Below are positions 8,023 through 14,931 of a DNA stretch of 16,324 nucleotides, piece by piece. The position numbers and the translations under genes were made by a program. The DNA is from Desulfovibrio sp. Lineage in GTDB: Bacteria > Desulfobacterota > Desulfovibrionia > Desulfovibrionales > Desulfovibrionaceae. The notes under the pieces are model-generated. The model saw nothing but the letters and a program-made list of their open reading frames with translations. It had not been told where the DNA came from and did no database searches. The first letter of the stretch is position 1. Each line of letters opens with the position of its first letter. Where the stretch lies: NCBI GenBank assembly GCA_009773975.1, contig VSMX01000034.1:1-16324 (forward strand), read 5' to 3'.

Positions 8023-9660
8023 TTACCCTTTGGCCGCGACAGGATGCTTTTTCCTGTTTTTGCGCATCATCAACCATTGCTGGAAAATCGAAAGGATATT
8101 GTTGACCAGCCAGTATATCACGAGACCGGAAGGAAAATTGAGAAAAAGAACAGTAAAGATAAGTGGCAGGAACATCATGATTTTTTGTTGCATTGGATCC
8201 TGTGCTGGAGGACTCATGCGCTGTTGCAAAAACATGGTTATGCCCATGACGATTGGCGTTATGTAAAGCGGGTCTTTGGCTGAAAGATCAGCGAGCCAGA
8301 TGATATCCGTGCCAGGAAGATATGTTATAAAAGATGCATGCCTGAGAGCCAACGAAGTCAGGAGGGCCTGGTAAAGCCCGAAAAAAACTGGCAGCTGTAT
8401 AAGAATTGGCACACAACCACTTGCGGGATTAACCTTGTAAGTCTTGTAAAGTGCCATTACTTCCTTGTTCATTTCCTCCTTGTTGTTTTTGTATTTTTCA
8501 CGAATCTTCAGCATCATTGGCTGAAGTTCTTTCATTTTTTCCATGGAAGCATAGCTTTTTGCCGTTAAAGGCCAGAATACAGCTTTAATGAGAATGGTTA
8601 GCAAAATAATTGCTATACCCCAGTTATGCACATATTTCTGGAAAAACTCCAGCAACCATAAAAGACCTTTGGCAATACCGGAAAAAAATCCAAGGTCAAT
8701 GCTTTTTGCAAGTTGTTCTGAAACCGCATTCAATTGGGCACGATCTTTCGGTCCAATCCAGTATGAAATTTCAATTTCCCTTGATTCGCCAGGAGCAAGG
8801 ATGGTTTCCTCTCCCTCGACTGCCGTCCTGAATACGGTTTTTTCCTGACGTCCCATCATTGTTACACCATGGGGATTTGAAGGAATGACCGCTGCCAGGA
8901 AATAAGTGCTCATTGGGCCAGCCCAATAGATTTTTCCGGTCGCTTGAACTCCGGTGGTAGTCAATGTCTTGCTGGATGATTCTTCATCAAGGCTCCCATT
9001 ATCATCCCAGGCAAGACGCATTGAGTCATATTGTCCACCGGAAGCCTGGCTTGCATCCATGGCCGTTGTATAACGGATTCTTGCACTTCTTGTTTTGGAA
9101 TCCGGGTTGGCGACAGTAATTTTTTCCTTTATGAGATAGGTATCCGCAGACACAGTGAAATGTCGGCTTATTATAAAATTGTCTGTTTCACCGGTCAGGG
9201 TAAATGAACCTTCACCATTCTGGACAACAAGACTCGATGAATTTCCCGATATGCTCCATTTTCCTGTACTCCAGGAAGGTTGGCCATTAACTACAAGGCC
9301 TAGCGGAGCAACGAGCGCGGTATGTTCGTCAACCAGATTAACAAGCGGGGAATCCGGAAGAATTCCTGTATGATAATTCTTTAAAACAAAGGAACGAAGC
9401 GAACCGCCGCCAGTGTAGAAAACAGCGTCGTAGAGAGGAGTGTTAACGGGAAAATCGCGTCCCGGCGAAGGGGTAAAAACAGGAATTGTCGTTTCCTGCA
9501 CAGGAAGACTTTGTTTTTGAGGCGCTACAGTTTTTTCACTTTCCTGCGCTGGCATCTGGGGCTTTGGCGCCCAACCCATATATTCGGCCACATATCCCCA
9601 GCCGAACAAAACAATGAGGCATAAAACAACAGCAAGAATAAGATTTTTATTGTCCTGCAT
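8023..9660 (-). CDS. yidC: Membrane protein insertase YidC
   Basis: YidC inserts and folds inner-membrane proteins, alone or with SecYEG. The 545-residue protein has the Gram-negative layout: one N-terminal membrane segment (about 6-27), a large periplasmic beta-rich domain (about 60-325) and the conserved insertase core (about 328-545). The core carries KSYASMEKMKELQPMMLKIREKY, YKTYKVNPASGCVPILIQLPVFFGLYQAL, DPMQQKIMMFLPLIFTVLFLNFPSGLVIYWLVNN and a basic tail. The hydrophilic-groove Arg of E. coli (IVRGIMYPL) is Lys here (LIKAVFWPL, about residue 359), which keeps the positive charge. The ATG at 9660 has AAGGAG upstream at a rather long spacing; a TTG at 9693 in the same frame would overlap yidD and adds residues not seen in the family. 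It begins eight bases after the yidD stop. Confidence 0.96.
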   Translation of the reverse strand: MQDNKNLILAVVLCLIVLFGWGYVAEYMGWAPKPQMPAQESEKTVAPQKQSLPVQETTIPVFTPSPGRDFPVNTPLYDAVFYTGGGSLRSFVLKNYHTGILPDSPLVNLVDEHTALVAPLGLVVNGQPSWSTGKWSISGNSSSLVVQNGEGSFTLTGETDNFIISRHFTVSADTYLIKEKITVANPDSKTRSARIRYTTAMDASQASGGQYDSMRLAWDDNGSLDEESSSKTLTTTGVQATGKIYWAGPMSTYFLAAVIPSNPHGVTMMGRQEKTVFRTAVEGEETILAPGESREIEISYWIGPKDRAQLNAVSEQLAKSIDLGFFSGIAKGLLWLLEFFQKYVHNWGIAIILLTILIKAVFWPLTAKSYASMEKMKELQPMMLKIREKYKNNKEEMNKEVMALYKTYKVNPASGCVPILIQLPVFFGLYQALLTSLALRHASFITYLPGTDIIWLADLSAKDPLYITPIVMGITMFLQQRMSPPAQDPMQQKIMMFLPLIFTVLFLNFPSGLVIYWLVNNILSIFQQWLMMRKNRKKHPVAAKG

Positions 9661-9668
9661 GGGGAAAT

Positions 9669-9929
9669 TTACTCCTTGGGTGGCCTTGGGCAAGACTGGC
9701 TCTTTCGGGGTGGAACTGGGTCATATCCAGATCCCCCGAAAGGATGGCAACGTAAAAGCCTGCGCAAGGCAAGCCAACTGCCGGTTAGAATGCCGTGGGT
9801 CATAATGGCTTCGGCTGCATAAGCCGAACATGTGGGGTAAAAACGGCAGGCCGGGGGCAATAATGGTGATATGAAACGTTTGTAAAAACATATCGGAAGA
9901 ATAAAAAGCCTGCGTATAAGAATTCGCAT
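9669..9929 (-). CDS. yidD: Membrane protein insertion efficiency factor YidD
   Basis: YidD is a small inner-membrane-associated protein that helps YidC-dependent insertion. The 86-residue product shows the family pattern: an amphipathic N-terminus ([39 protein letters not shown], about 8-46), a conserved three-Cys set (two in [10 protein letters not shown] and one in RLLRCHPFG), and the C-terminal [14 protein letters not shown]. The ATG at 9929 is preceded by a weak site (TGGA, about eight bases away). The gene lies 26 bases after rnpA and eight before yidC, the standard order. Confidence 0.95.
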   Translation of the reverse strand: MRILIRRLFILPICFYKRFISPLLPPACRFYPTCSAYAAEAIMTHGILTGSWLALRRLLRCHPFGGSGYDPVPPRKSQSCPRPPKE

Positions 9930-9955
9930 TCACATATTCCAAAAATGCAGTCTGA

Positions 9956-10312
9956 CTATTGTTTTGCCAAACGTTTCATTATTGGCAATAATTCAAATTT
10001 AACATCATCCAGGCAGAGCTTCGCAGGCCCCAGATTCTTTTTGGGAACAATCACAATCATTGCCGCCGGAAAGCAGGCTCTTTCAAGACGAAAAAATTCT
10101 CGCAATAATCTTTTGATACGGTTACGCGTCACCGCATTGCCAACTTTGCGTGAAACCGCAAAGCCGGTAATGGGTGCTCTTTCATCCCTTTGGCAGATAT
10201 GAACCACAAAATGCGAGCTATGAAAACGCTTACCGTTTTCATAGCAAGTCATGAATTGGGATTTTTTCCGGAGCCTGTGCTGCCTGGAATAGTTGTTGGG
10301 TTTGGTAATCAA
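9956..10312 (-). CDS. rnpA: Ribonuclease P protein component
   Basis: RnpA is the protein subunit of RNase P, which trims the 5' leader of precursor tRNAs together with the M1 RNA (not in this window). The 118-residue protein has [27 protein letters not shown] at the N-terminus and the hallmark [24 protein letters not shown]-binding segment in the middle. The start is a TTG whose bases overlap the rpmH stop in TTGA, giving a four-base overlap and probable translational coupling that would keep rnpA output tied to rpmH. No ATG lies nearby in frame before the conserved region; the next Met is residue 22, within it. Confidence 0.95.
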   Translation of the reverse strand: MITKPNNYSRQHRLRKKSQFMTCYENGKRFHSSHFVVHICQRDERAPITGFAVSRKVGNAVTRNRIKRLLREFFRLERACFPAAMIVIVPKKNLGPAKLCLDDVKFELLPIMKRLAKQ

Positions 10313-10449
10313 GCAACAGGTGCCAGACGTTTACGGCCTTTACGGCGACGGCGGCGTATTACTGCGCGGCCTGCTGGAGTGGACATGCGCACAAGAAAAC
10401 CATGGGTGCGCGCGCGGCGGACTTTGCTGGGCTGGTAGGTTCTTTTCAT
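10309..10449 (-). CDS. rpmH: 50S ribosomal protein L34
   Basis: L34 is a small, very basic protein of the large ribosomal subunit. The 46-residue product reads [18 protein letters not shown] at its start and continues [20 protein letters not shown], then RKRLAPVA, a clear match to the family over its full length. The ATG at 10449 has AAGGA six bases upstream. It is the first gene of the minus-strand operon, under the promoter at 10507-10535, with a leader of about 50 bases that holds a small GC-rich hairpin. Its TGA overlaps the rnpA TTG start. Confidence 0.97.
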   Translation of the reverse strand: MKRTYQPSKVRRARTHGFLVRMSTPAGRAVIRRRRRKGRKRLAPVA

Positions 10450-10468
10450 CTTTTATCCTTGTAATATG

Positions 10469-10483
10469 GCCGCAATATGCGGC
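10469..10483 (-). repeat. GC-rich hairpin in the rpmH leader
   Basis: GCCGCA and TGCGGC form a perfect six-base-pair stem with a three-base loop, about 20 bases upstream of the rpmH start and between promoter and ribosome-binding site. In an otherwise AT-rich leader this stands out. It may stabilise the mRNA 5' end or take part in control of the operon; no known L34 leader family is recognised. Confidence 0.5.
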
Positions 10484-10506
10484 TCTGCAATTTTAACAGG
10501 AAGAGA

Positions 10507-10535
10507 TTAATATACACCTGTCTGTTATACGTCAA
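10507..10535 (-). promoter_or_regulatory. Sigma70-type promoter for the rpmH-rnpA-yidD-yidC operon
   Basis: On the minus strand TTGACG (10535-10530) is followed after exactly 17 bases by TATTAA (10512-10507). Transcription would begin near 10500, about 50 bases before rpmH. Match and spacing are the best of any promoter-like sequence I found in the window, and the position fits the head of the operon. Confidence 0.7.
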
Positions 10536-10739
10536 GACAGTCCAGGATATCTCCAGGAAAAAGCGGACCGACTTGAACAAGAGGCCATTCCTGAATGGAT
10601 GCCGGATAATAGGCTGGCTTGATAAACTTAAAATATTTAGCGATTGAAAAATTCGTTTTCAATCCTGGCACAAACGATTCTTGTACGTTTTTGCCATTGT
10701 GGTTTTTCATTTCAAGAATGAAATAGCAAAAAACAAAAT
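10536..10739. other. Intergenic stretch between the rpmH promoter and tRNA-Pro; one doubtful 61-codon frame
   Basis: No gene can be supported here. A minus-strand frame of 61 codons (10710-10525, starting MKNHNGKNVQESFV) is open, but it lacks a ribosome-binding site, its end runs over the -35 of the rpmH promoter, and I recognise no family. A 7-bp inverted repeat, TTTCATT/AATGAAA (10705-10723), lies just downstream of the tRNA. In the tRNA's direction no T-run follows it, though a T-rich stretch comes just before. Confidence 0.4.
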
Positions 10740-10816
10740 TGGTCGGAGCGAAAGGATTTGAACCTTCGACCCCCTGGTCCCAAACCAGGTGCGCTACCAG
10801 GCTGCGCCACGCTCCG
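10740..10816 (-). tRNA. tRNA-Pro (anticodon TGG), CCA end encoded
   Basis: The 77-base gene folds as a full cloverleaf on the minus strand. The acceptor stem is CGGAGCG with CGCTCCG, and the D stem is GCGC/GCGC around AGCCTGGTA. The anticodon stem CCTGG/CCAGG holds the loop TTTGGGA with anticodon TGG (proline). The T arm contains TTCAAAT. Discriminator A and CCA are encoded. It stands alone, divergent from the downstream wbaP-like gene. A possible upstream promoter is TTGACT (10874-10869) and TATAAA (10853-10848), but the 15-base spacing is short. No integrase or duplicated tRNA 3' end is seen beside it. Confidence 0.97.
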
Positions 10817-10927
10817 AAAGAAATATTGTCAAAATTGTCGAACTTTCTTTATATGATATTGTCCAAATAGTCAAACGTGTTTCGCAACCAATTCTCATTA
10901 TTCCAAATTTAATCCTGTCTGGACCAT

Positions 10928-10956
10928 TTGCCAAATATTGTTTAATAATTTAAACT
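10928..10956 (+). promoter_or_regulatory. Possible promoter for the wbaP-like gene
   Basis: TTGCCA (10928-10933), a 17-base AT-rich spacer, and TAAACT (10951-10956) would start transcription near 10963, about 47 bases before the ATG at 11010. The inverted repeat GTTTAA-TAAT-TTAAAC (10940-10955) overlaps the -10. The -10 match is only partial and the whole region is AT-rich, so this is tentative. Confidence 0.35.
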
Positions 10957-11009
10957 GAAATAATAATTTGTGCAAGACATCTCCCGGGGTTTTTGCAAGC
11001 AAGTTTACC

Positions 11010-12404
11010 ATGCGTCACTATCCACCTCTGATCAAGTTTCTGCTCCGTTTTGGCATCTCTCCCAGAACGGTTCTTCTTGTTGCCTCCGACCTCGTTTCAA
11101 TGATTGGCACCATGCTTTCCATTTTATTGATTCGAGCAGCATTTGGCGGTCTTGAGCCTGCCATATATCATTGGGTTTTTCCAATCCTTCTTATAAGTCC
11201 TCTTCTTGGGGGCAGTCTTGGACTTTATCAGGCCATAGGCATGCCTGCGCACCAGATGATGAAAACAATTTTTCTTTTTGTCAGTCTGGTTTATGGAGCG
11301 ATCCTTGCCGCGCTTTTTTTATCCCAAACAGGGGATTTATATTCGCGTATGGTTATTATGGGCAGCTGGATAGCAACTCTTTTTGCAATGCCCCTGTTAC
11401 GCTCCCTTTGTACGCGTATCTTTTCAAAACATACCTGGTGGTGCCGGGAAATGATAATTTTTGATTCCGGCACAAGCGGGCATCATTACTGGGTATATTT
11501 GAAAAAGCATCCCGATCTTTGTCTTTTGCCGGTAAAAATATACCGTTTGCAAATTATAAGGACTCCATTATCCGATATTATTGCCCAGGCAAAAAAAGAT
11601 TGGCCAAATGCCGTGGCACTTATTTTGCCTGGCAAGGATGGAAATGGCAATTTTGTCGCGCAGGTTAGCCGCCACTTCAGAAAAGTTCTTTTGGTTCCGG
11701 ATTTTGAAGAAGGCTTTAAGCGTTACTGGCTTACGCCTTGCCAGATTGGCGGTGTAACTGCCCTGCTATTAAATCAGAACCTGCATGATAAAAGAAAATT
11801 GAAGTTTAAACGTGGCATGGATATCTTTTTTTGTATATTATCTTTGCCTGTCCTTTTACCACTTGGAATGCTCCTGGCCCTGCTCATACGACTGGACAGC
11901 AAGGGCGCGCCAATTTACCGCCAGAAAAGAGTGGGGCGGGGCGGAACTTCAATGTGGGTATATAAATTCAGGACAATGGTTGATGGAGCGGATGGAATCC
12001 TTGATAAATGTTTCAAGGAAGATCCTGTTTTAAAACAGGAATGGGAAAGAGATCACAAACTCAAACATGACCCCAGACTGACAAGGATGGGACATTTTTT
12101 GCGAAAGACCAGTCTTGATGAACTGCCTCAAATTATTAACGTTCTTGAAGGTTCGATGAGTCTCGTTGGCCCACGGCCCATAGTGGCGCGTGAAATTGAA
12201 AAATATGGCGACGTCTTTGATGAATATTGCCGTGTGCGCCCGGGCCTGACAGGATTGTGGCAAATCTCCGGCCGCAACAATACCACGTATGCTGAAAGAG
12301 TGGCATTTGACCATTATTATATTAATAACTGGTCCGTCTGGATGGATATCTGGATTCTTGCAAGGACAATCCCTGTAGCCTTGACTGGTTATGGCGCTTA
12401 TTGA
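11010..12404 (+). CDS. WbaP-like undecaprenyl-phosphate sugar-phosphate transferase
   Basis: This polyprenol-phosphate hexose-1-phosphate transferase starts a surface-polysaccharide repeat unit on undecaprenyl phosphate in the inner membrane. The 464-residue protein has four N-terminal membrane segments (about 20-140), a soluble central domain, and a fifth hydrophobic segment after [10 protein letters not shown] (about 268-290). The catalytic sugar-transferase domain carries [36 protein letters not shown] and [14 protein letters not shown]. The five-segment layout and length fit WbaP/WbaP-like enzymes, usually galactose- or glucose-specific; the actual sugar cannot be told. The start is uncertain: ATG 11010 and an in-frame TTG at 10968 both lack a clear ribosome site, and I prefer the ATG because a possible promoter would start transcription near 10963. 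Its TGA lies 11 bases before the preferred start of the next gene. Confidence 0.93.
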   Translation: MRHYPPLIKFLLRFGISPRTVLLVASDLVSMIGTMLSILLIRAAFGGLEPAIYHWVFPILLISPLLGGSLGLYQAIGMPAHQMMKTIFLFVSLVYGAILAALFLSQTGDLYSRMVIMGSWIATLFAMPLLRSLCTRIFSKHTWWCREMIIFDSGTSGHHYWVYLKKHPDLCLLPVKIYRLQIIRTPLSDIIAQAKKDWPNAVALILPGKDGNGNFVAQVSRHFRKVLLVPDFEEGFKRYWLTPCQIGGVTALLLNQNLHDKRKLKFKRGMDIFFCILSLPVLLPLGMLLALLIRLDSKGAPIYRQKRVGRGGTSMWVYKFRTMVDGADGILDKCFKEDPVLKQEWERDHKLKHDPRLTRMGHFLRKTSLDELPQIINVLEGSMSLVGPRPIVAREIEKYGDVFDEYCRVRPGLTGLWQISGRNNTTYAERVAFDHYYINNWSVWMDIWILARTIPVALTGYGAY

Positions 12405-12415
12405 GGTTTCTTGTT

Positions 12416-13528
12416 TTGAGGGAACGAGGGAATAATCTTTATCGCAATCTCGACCGTTATCTGGGAATTCCTCTTGCAATGCTTGCGGGTAGCTTGCGGA
12501 AAATAGATAAAAACAGTTTTGATTCAAAACAAGTTGAAAAGATTGGGATTCTTTGCCTGGGAGCAATTGGGGATTTGCTTTTGACAAGCGCCCTGGTTAA
12601 TGGCTTCGCTTCCTGCCTGCCTGGTGTTTCAATTGAACTTGTTTCATCGAGAGCAAATTCCTGCGCGCTCGAACTTTTGGGTAATGTTGACAGCAAAAAA
12701 GCTTTTGCCGTCAAAAAGCCCTGGGATCTTATAAATTATGTTCGTTCCAGACAATATGATCTATTTGTGGATACAACCCAATGGGCTCGGCTCGGAGCCT
12801 TGGTATCAATTTTTTCAGGGGCCAAACATACCATTGGCTTTGATACGCCAGGACAGCATCGGGGAATCGGATATGATATAAAAGTGCAACACAAAAGAGA
12901 CAGGCACGAAATCGATAATTTCCTTGCGCTTGGGAAAGCTGTCATTGCGGATTTCAGGGGAGAGGCTGGTCTGTATGTGCCAAAAATTAACAGCAATTCC
13001 ATTGAAAGAGCAAAAGTTATTTATCTTCATATGTGGCCAGCCCCTGGAAAAGGCTGCAGTCTTAAAATGTGGCCAGAAGAACACTGGGCAATGCTGGCAA
13101 GATTTCTTCTGGATAATGGTTTTTATATAAAACTTACTGGTTCGGAATTTGACGCGCCAGCAAACAAGGCTTTTTTAAATAAATACTTTGCGGGGGAAAC
13201 CCAAATTTCCTCAATTGCTGGTGATTTTTCCCTGGCCGAGCTGGCTTTCCTGCTAAAGAACGGGAGTGCCCTGGTTTCCGTAAATACAGGAATTATGCAC
13301 CTTGGGGCACTCGTTGGCGCTCCAACGATTGGCTTGCATGGAGCAACAAATCCGCAGCGGTGGGGGCCAGTTGGACCAAGGTGCATCAGTCTGGTGCCGC
13401 ATAAGGGAGAGTTCGGCTACCTCAATCTTGGCTTTGAGTATCCTCCTGGTGCTCAAACAGCGATGCAATGGTTGCCCGTGGAAGACGTAATCAAGGCTCT
13501 TGATAACCTGGATGTAAAAACGCCATAA
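12416..13528 (+). CDS. Glycosyltransferase family 9 (heptosyltransferase-like) protein
   Basis: GT9 enzymes add heptose or related sugars to the LPS inner core on the cytoplasmic face. The protein, about 370 residues, has an N-terminal lead-in (NLDRYLGIPLAMLAG), the family's first motif KIGILCLGAIGDLLLTSALVNGF (about 42-64), and the C-terminal donor-binding region AELAFLLKNGSALVSVNTGIMHLGALVGAPTIGLHGATNPQRWGP (about 277-321). This matches the GT9 pattern of TG..H..A..G.P...L.G. The start is a TTG at 12416 with GAGG nine bases upstream. A TTG at 12401 overlapping the wbaP stop is the alternative, but has no ribosome site. It is probably co-transcribed with the wbaP-like gene, suggesting both serve one polysaccharide or LPS pathway. 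Acceptor and donor are unknown. Confidence 0.85.
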   Translation: MRERGNNLYRNLDRYLGIPLAMLAGSLRKIDKNSFDSKQVEKIGILCLGAIGDLLLTSALVNGFASCLPGVSIELVSSRANSCALELLGNVDSKKAFAVKKPWDLINYVRSRQYDLFVDTTQWARLGALVSIFSGAKHTIGFDTPGQHRGIGYDIKVQHKRDRHEIDNFLALGKAVIADFRGEAGLYVPKINSNSIERAKVIYLHMWPAPGKGCSLKMWPEEHWAMLARFLLDNGFYIKLTGSEFDAPANKAFLNKYFAGETQISSIAGDFSLAELAFLLKNGSALVSVNTGIMHLGALVGAPTIGLHGATNPQRWGPVGPRCISLVPHKGEFGYLNLGFEYPPGAQTAMQWLPVEDVIKALDNLDVKTP

Positions 13529-13550
13529 AAACATTTTTCTCAAATAACTG

Positions 13551-14006
13551 TTATGGCTTGTCCCCAATTGCAGCCGTAATCAGAGCTTCCGCTGCAAGTT
13601 TTCCGTCAACAAAAGCTTTTGCTTCCATCTTGCAAAGTTTCAGCTTCATTTTCATAATGCTGCATTCAAGATCAAGGCTGTCGCCTGGTATTACCTGCCG
13701 GCGGAATTTTACGTTATCCAGTCCGGTAAAAAGAAAAAGTTTACCCTCAAGATTCCCCATATCAGCAGCAGCCAATAGGCCACCTGTTTGTGCCAATGCT
13801 TCAAGAATTAATACGCCAGGCATGATGGGGCAGCCAGGAAAATGCCCCTGAAAAAAAGGTTCATCAAAGCTTACATTTTTGTATGCCCTGATATGGGATT
13901 TGGGAACACATTCCATAACTCGATCCACCAACAAAAAAGGATATCGGTGCGGCAAAAGCGCAAGGATGCGCTGAATATCCATTGTTTGCGCGATATTTTC
14001 TGACAC
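13551..14006 (-). CDS. fabZ: 3-hydroxyacyl-[acyl-carrier-protein] dehydratase FabZ
   Basis: FabZ removes water from 3-hydroxyacyl-ACP in type II fatty-acid synthesis. The 151-residue hot-dog-fold protein has LLPHRYPFLLVDRV (18-30), NVSFDEPFFQGHFPGCPIMPGVLILEALAQTGG (44-76) with catalytic His55 and Glu69, and the C-terminal KFRRQVIPGDSLDLECSIMKMKLKLCKMEAKAFVDGKLAAEA. Length and motifs are complete. The start is a GTG at 14006, supported by GGAG exactly six bases upstream; the Met at codon 9 has no such site and would trim the N-terminus. It is transcribed on its own, 22 bases from the converging glycosyltransferase gene. Both genes end in CCATAA, which makes a weak 7-bp inverted repeat across the junction. 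lpxA and lpxD, common neighbours, are absent. Confidence 0.97.
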   Translation of the reverse strand: MSENIAQTMDIQRILALLPHRYPFLLVDRVMECVPKSHIRAYKNVSFDEPFFQGHFPGCPIMPGVLILEALAQTGGLLAAADMGNLEGKLFLFTGLDNVKFRRQVIPGDSLDLECSIMKMKLKLCKMEAKAFVDGKLAAEALITAAIGDKP

Positions 14007-14012
14007 TGCCTA

Positions 14013-14016
14013 CTCC
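14013..14016 (-). promoter_or_regulatory. Ribosome-binding site deciding the fabZ GTG start
   Basis: GGAG on the minus strand lies six bases before GTG at 14006-14004. TATAAT (14022-14017) abuts it directly. That TATAAT is too close to act as the -10, since the transcript would begin downstream of GGAG. CATAAT (14034-14029) is a more workable -10. Confidence 0.6.
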
Positions 14017-14043
14017 ATTATAAAATAAATTATGAACTTGTAT

Positions 14044-14070
14044 TACTGATGATTTACTAAATCATCAGTA
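14044..14070. repeat. 27-bp near-perfect palindrome upstream of fabZ
   Basis: TACTGATGATTTA (14044-14056) and its exact complement (14058-14070) flank one central base. The centre lies about 50 bases upstream of the fabZ start. With CATAAT at 14034-14029 taken as -10, no consensus -35 is found and the palindrome lies over the -35 position. That fits a dimeric regulator's operator, which is inference. No T-run follows on either strand, so an intrinsic terminator is unlikely. Confidence 0.6.
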
Positions 14071-14251
14071 CGCAGGTGAAGCCCAGCGCGCCGCGTAGCG
14101 GCGTAAGTCTGCCAAGAAACATGCTTTTTGCAGAAGATATTTTCTGTTTATATCTAAATATATTTATGTATAAGCTGAAACATCTATAGAATGATAGCAG
14201 ATAATTTGCAAAAACGAAAGTTGTTGGCAGAAGAGCAAAACAGGAAATGAA
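14071..14251. other. Intergenic region between ompH/skp and fabZ
   Basis: No gene seen. A GC-rich patch (14082-14103) contains the perfect hairpin CGCCGC-GTA-GCGGCG (14089-14103), weakly framed by GCAGG (14072-14076) and TCTGC. The rest is AT-rich. With the adjoining palindrome and terminator it fills the 273 bases between the two genes, where lpxD is often found in other Gram-negatives. I see no lpxD remnant. Confidence 0.45.
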
Positions 14252-14252
14252 A

Positions 14253-14270
14253 GGGCGCCTTGCGGCGCCC
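14253..14270 (-). terminator. Intrinsic terminator after ompH/skp
   Basis: GGGCGCC and GGCGCCC form a perfect seven-base-pair GC stem. On the minus strand the loop is GCAA, a stable GNRA-type tetraloop, and it is followed by TTTCATTTCC. It begins nine bases past the ompH stop. The T-tract is interrupted, but stem and position are convincing. Confidence 0.8.
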
Positions 14271-14279
14271 GGAAAGTCG

Positions 14280-14858
14280 TTATTTTTTGGCAGGTTTTTC
14301 AGCCGGTTTTTCAGCAGGCTTGGCCGGTGTTTCGGGTTTCTTCTCTTTATATAGCTTGTTGACTTCTGCCAGCACGTCCTGGGTCAGATCCATGGATTGA
14401 TCAGCATAAAGCACACCGCCGGCAGTTACGTCAACAACAAAATTGAAACCTTTGGCTCTGGCAACTTCATAAGTTGCGGAAAAAACCAACGTGACCATAT
14501 CCTGCCGTAACTTGACTTCATCCTGTTCAACTTTGCGCAGGAAATTGCGGGTTTCATTGTCAAGTTTTTGTTTGGCCTTGATAAAGGCCACCTTTTTGTC
14601 TTCGCTTGTTTTTGGATTTTTGAGGGCTTCAGCCTGCTTTTTGAGTGAAGCGCCCTGTTTTTCCAATGCGGCACGTTCTTTGCCATACTTGGCTTCCATC
14701 TGGTCCTTGGCAGCTTTGGCAGGTTCCGACTGGGTAGCCACGGTCTGCATATCAACCACGCCAATTTTGGCTGGTGGGACCTGGGAAGCATCTGCGGCAA
14801 AGCAATTAGTGCCAAAAAGCAATACAGCCGCCAGGGCAGCCAAAACAAGATTACGCAT
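14280..14858 (-). CDS. OmpH/Skp-family periplasmic chaperone
   Basis: Skp-type chaperones hold unfolded outer-membrane proteins in the periplasm on their way to the BAM complex. The 192-residue precursor has a signal peptide (MRNLVLAALAAVLLFGTNCFA, cleavage likely after residue 21). Next come the short beta strand AKIGVVDMQTVATQSEPAKAA and a long charged coiled coil (about 45-125), the tentacle of Skp. The closing strand is ATYEVARAKGFNFVVDVTAGGVLYADQSMDLTQDVLAEVNKLY. The C-terminus ends in a Lys/Pro/Ala tail with repeated PAEKP, not part of the core family. The ATG at 14858 has AGGAG six bases upstream, and the signal peptide starts exactly there, which rules out longer starts. The gene lies 73 bases after the amidase gene and is followed by a strong hairpin terminator. 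Confidence 0.92.
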   Translation of the reverse strand: MRNLVLAALAAVLLFGTNCFAADASQVPPAKIGVVDMQTVATQSEPAKAAKDQMEAKYGKERAALEKQGASLKKQAEALKNPKTSEDKKVAFIKAKQKLDNETRNFLRKVEQDEVKLRQDMVTLVFSATYEVARAKGFNFVVDVTAGGVLYADQSMDLTQDVLAEVNKLYKEKKPETPAKPAEKPAEKPAKK

Positions 14859-14931
14859 CAAACTCTCCTTTTGAGCACATAACACGCAGAATAAAAAAGT
14901 GCGCCTGTCCCAGCCGGGAAAAACGCCCTGC

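Noticed and set aside
7613..8266. 217-codon + strand frame opposite jag and yidC
   Set aside because: It spans two well-supported genes on the other strand and shows no domain; a shadow frame.
10740..10816. tRNA-Pro as an attachment site of an integrated element
   Set aside because: No integrase and no repeated tRNA 3' end is visible within the window.
13522..13557. GCCATAA/TTATGGC as a bidirectional terminator between the glycosyltransferase and fabZ
   Set aside because: Only seven mostly AT pairs with a 22-base loop; it arises because both genes end in CCATAA.
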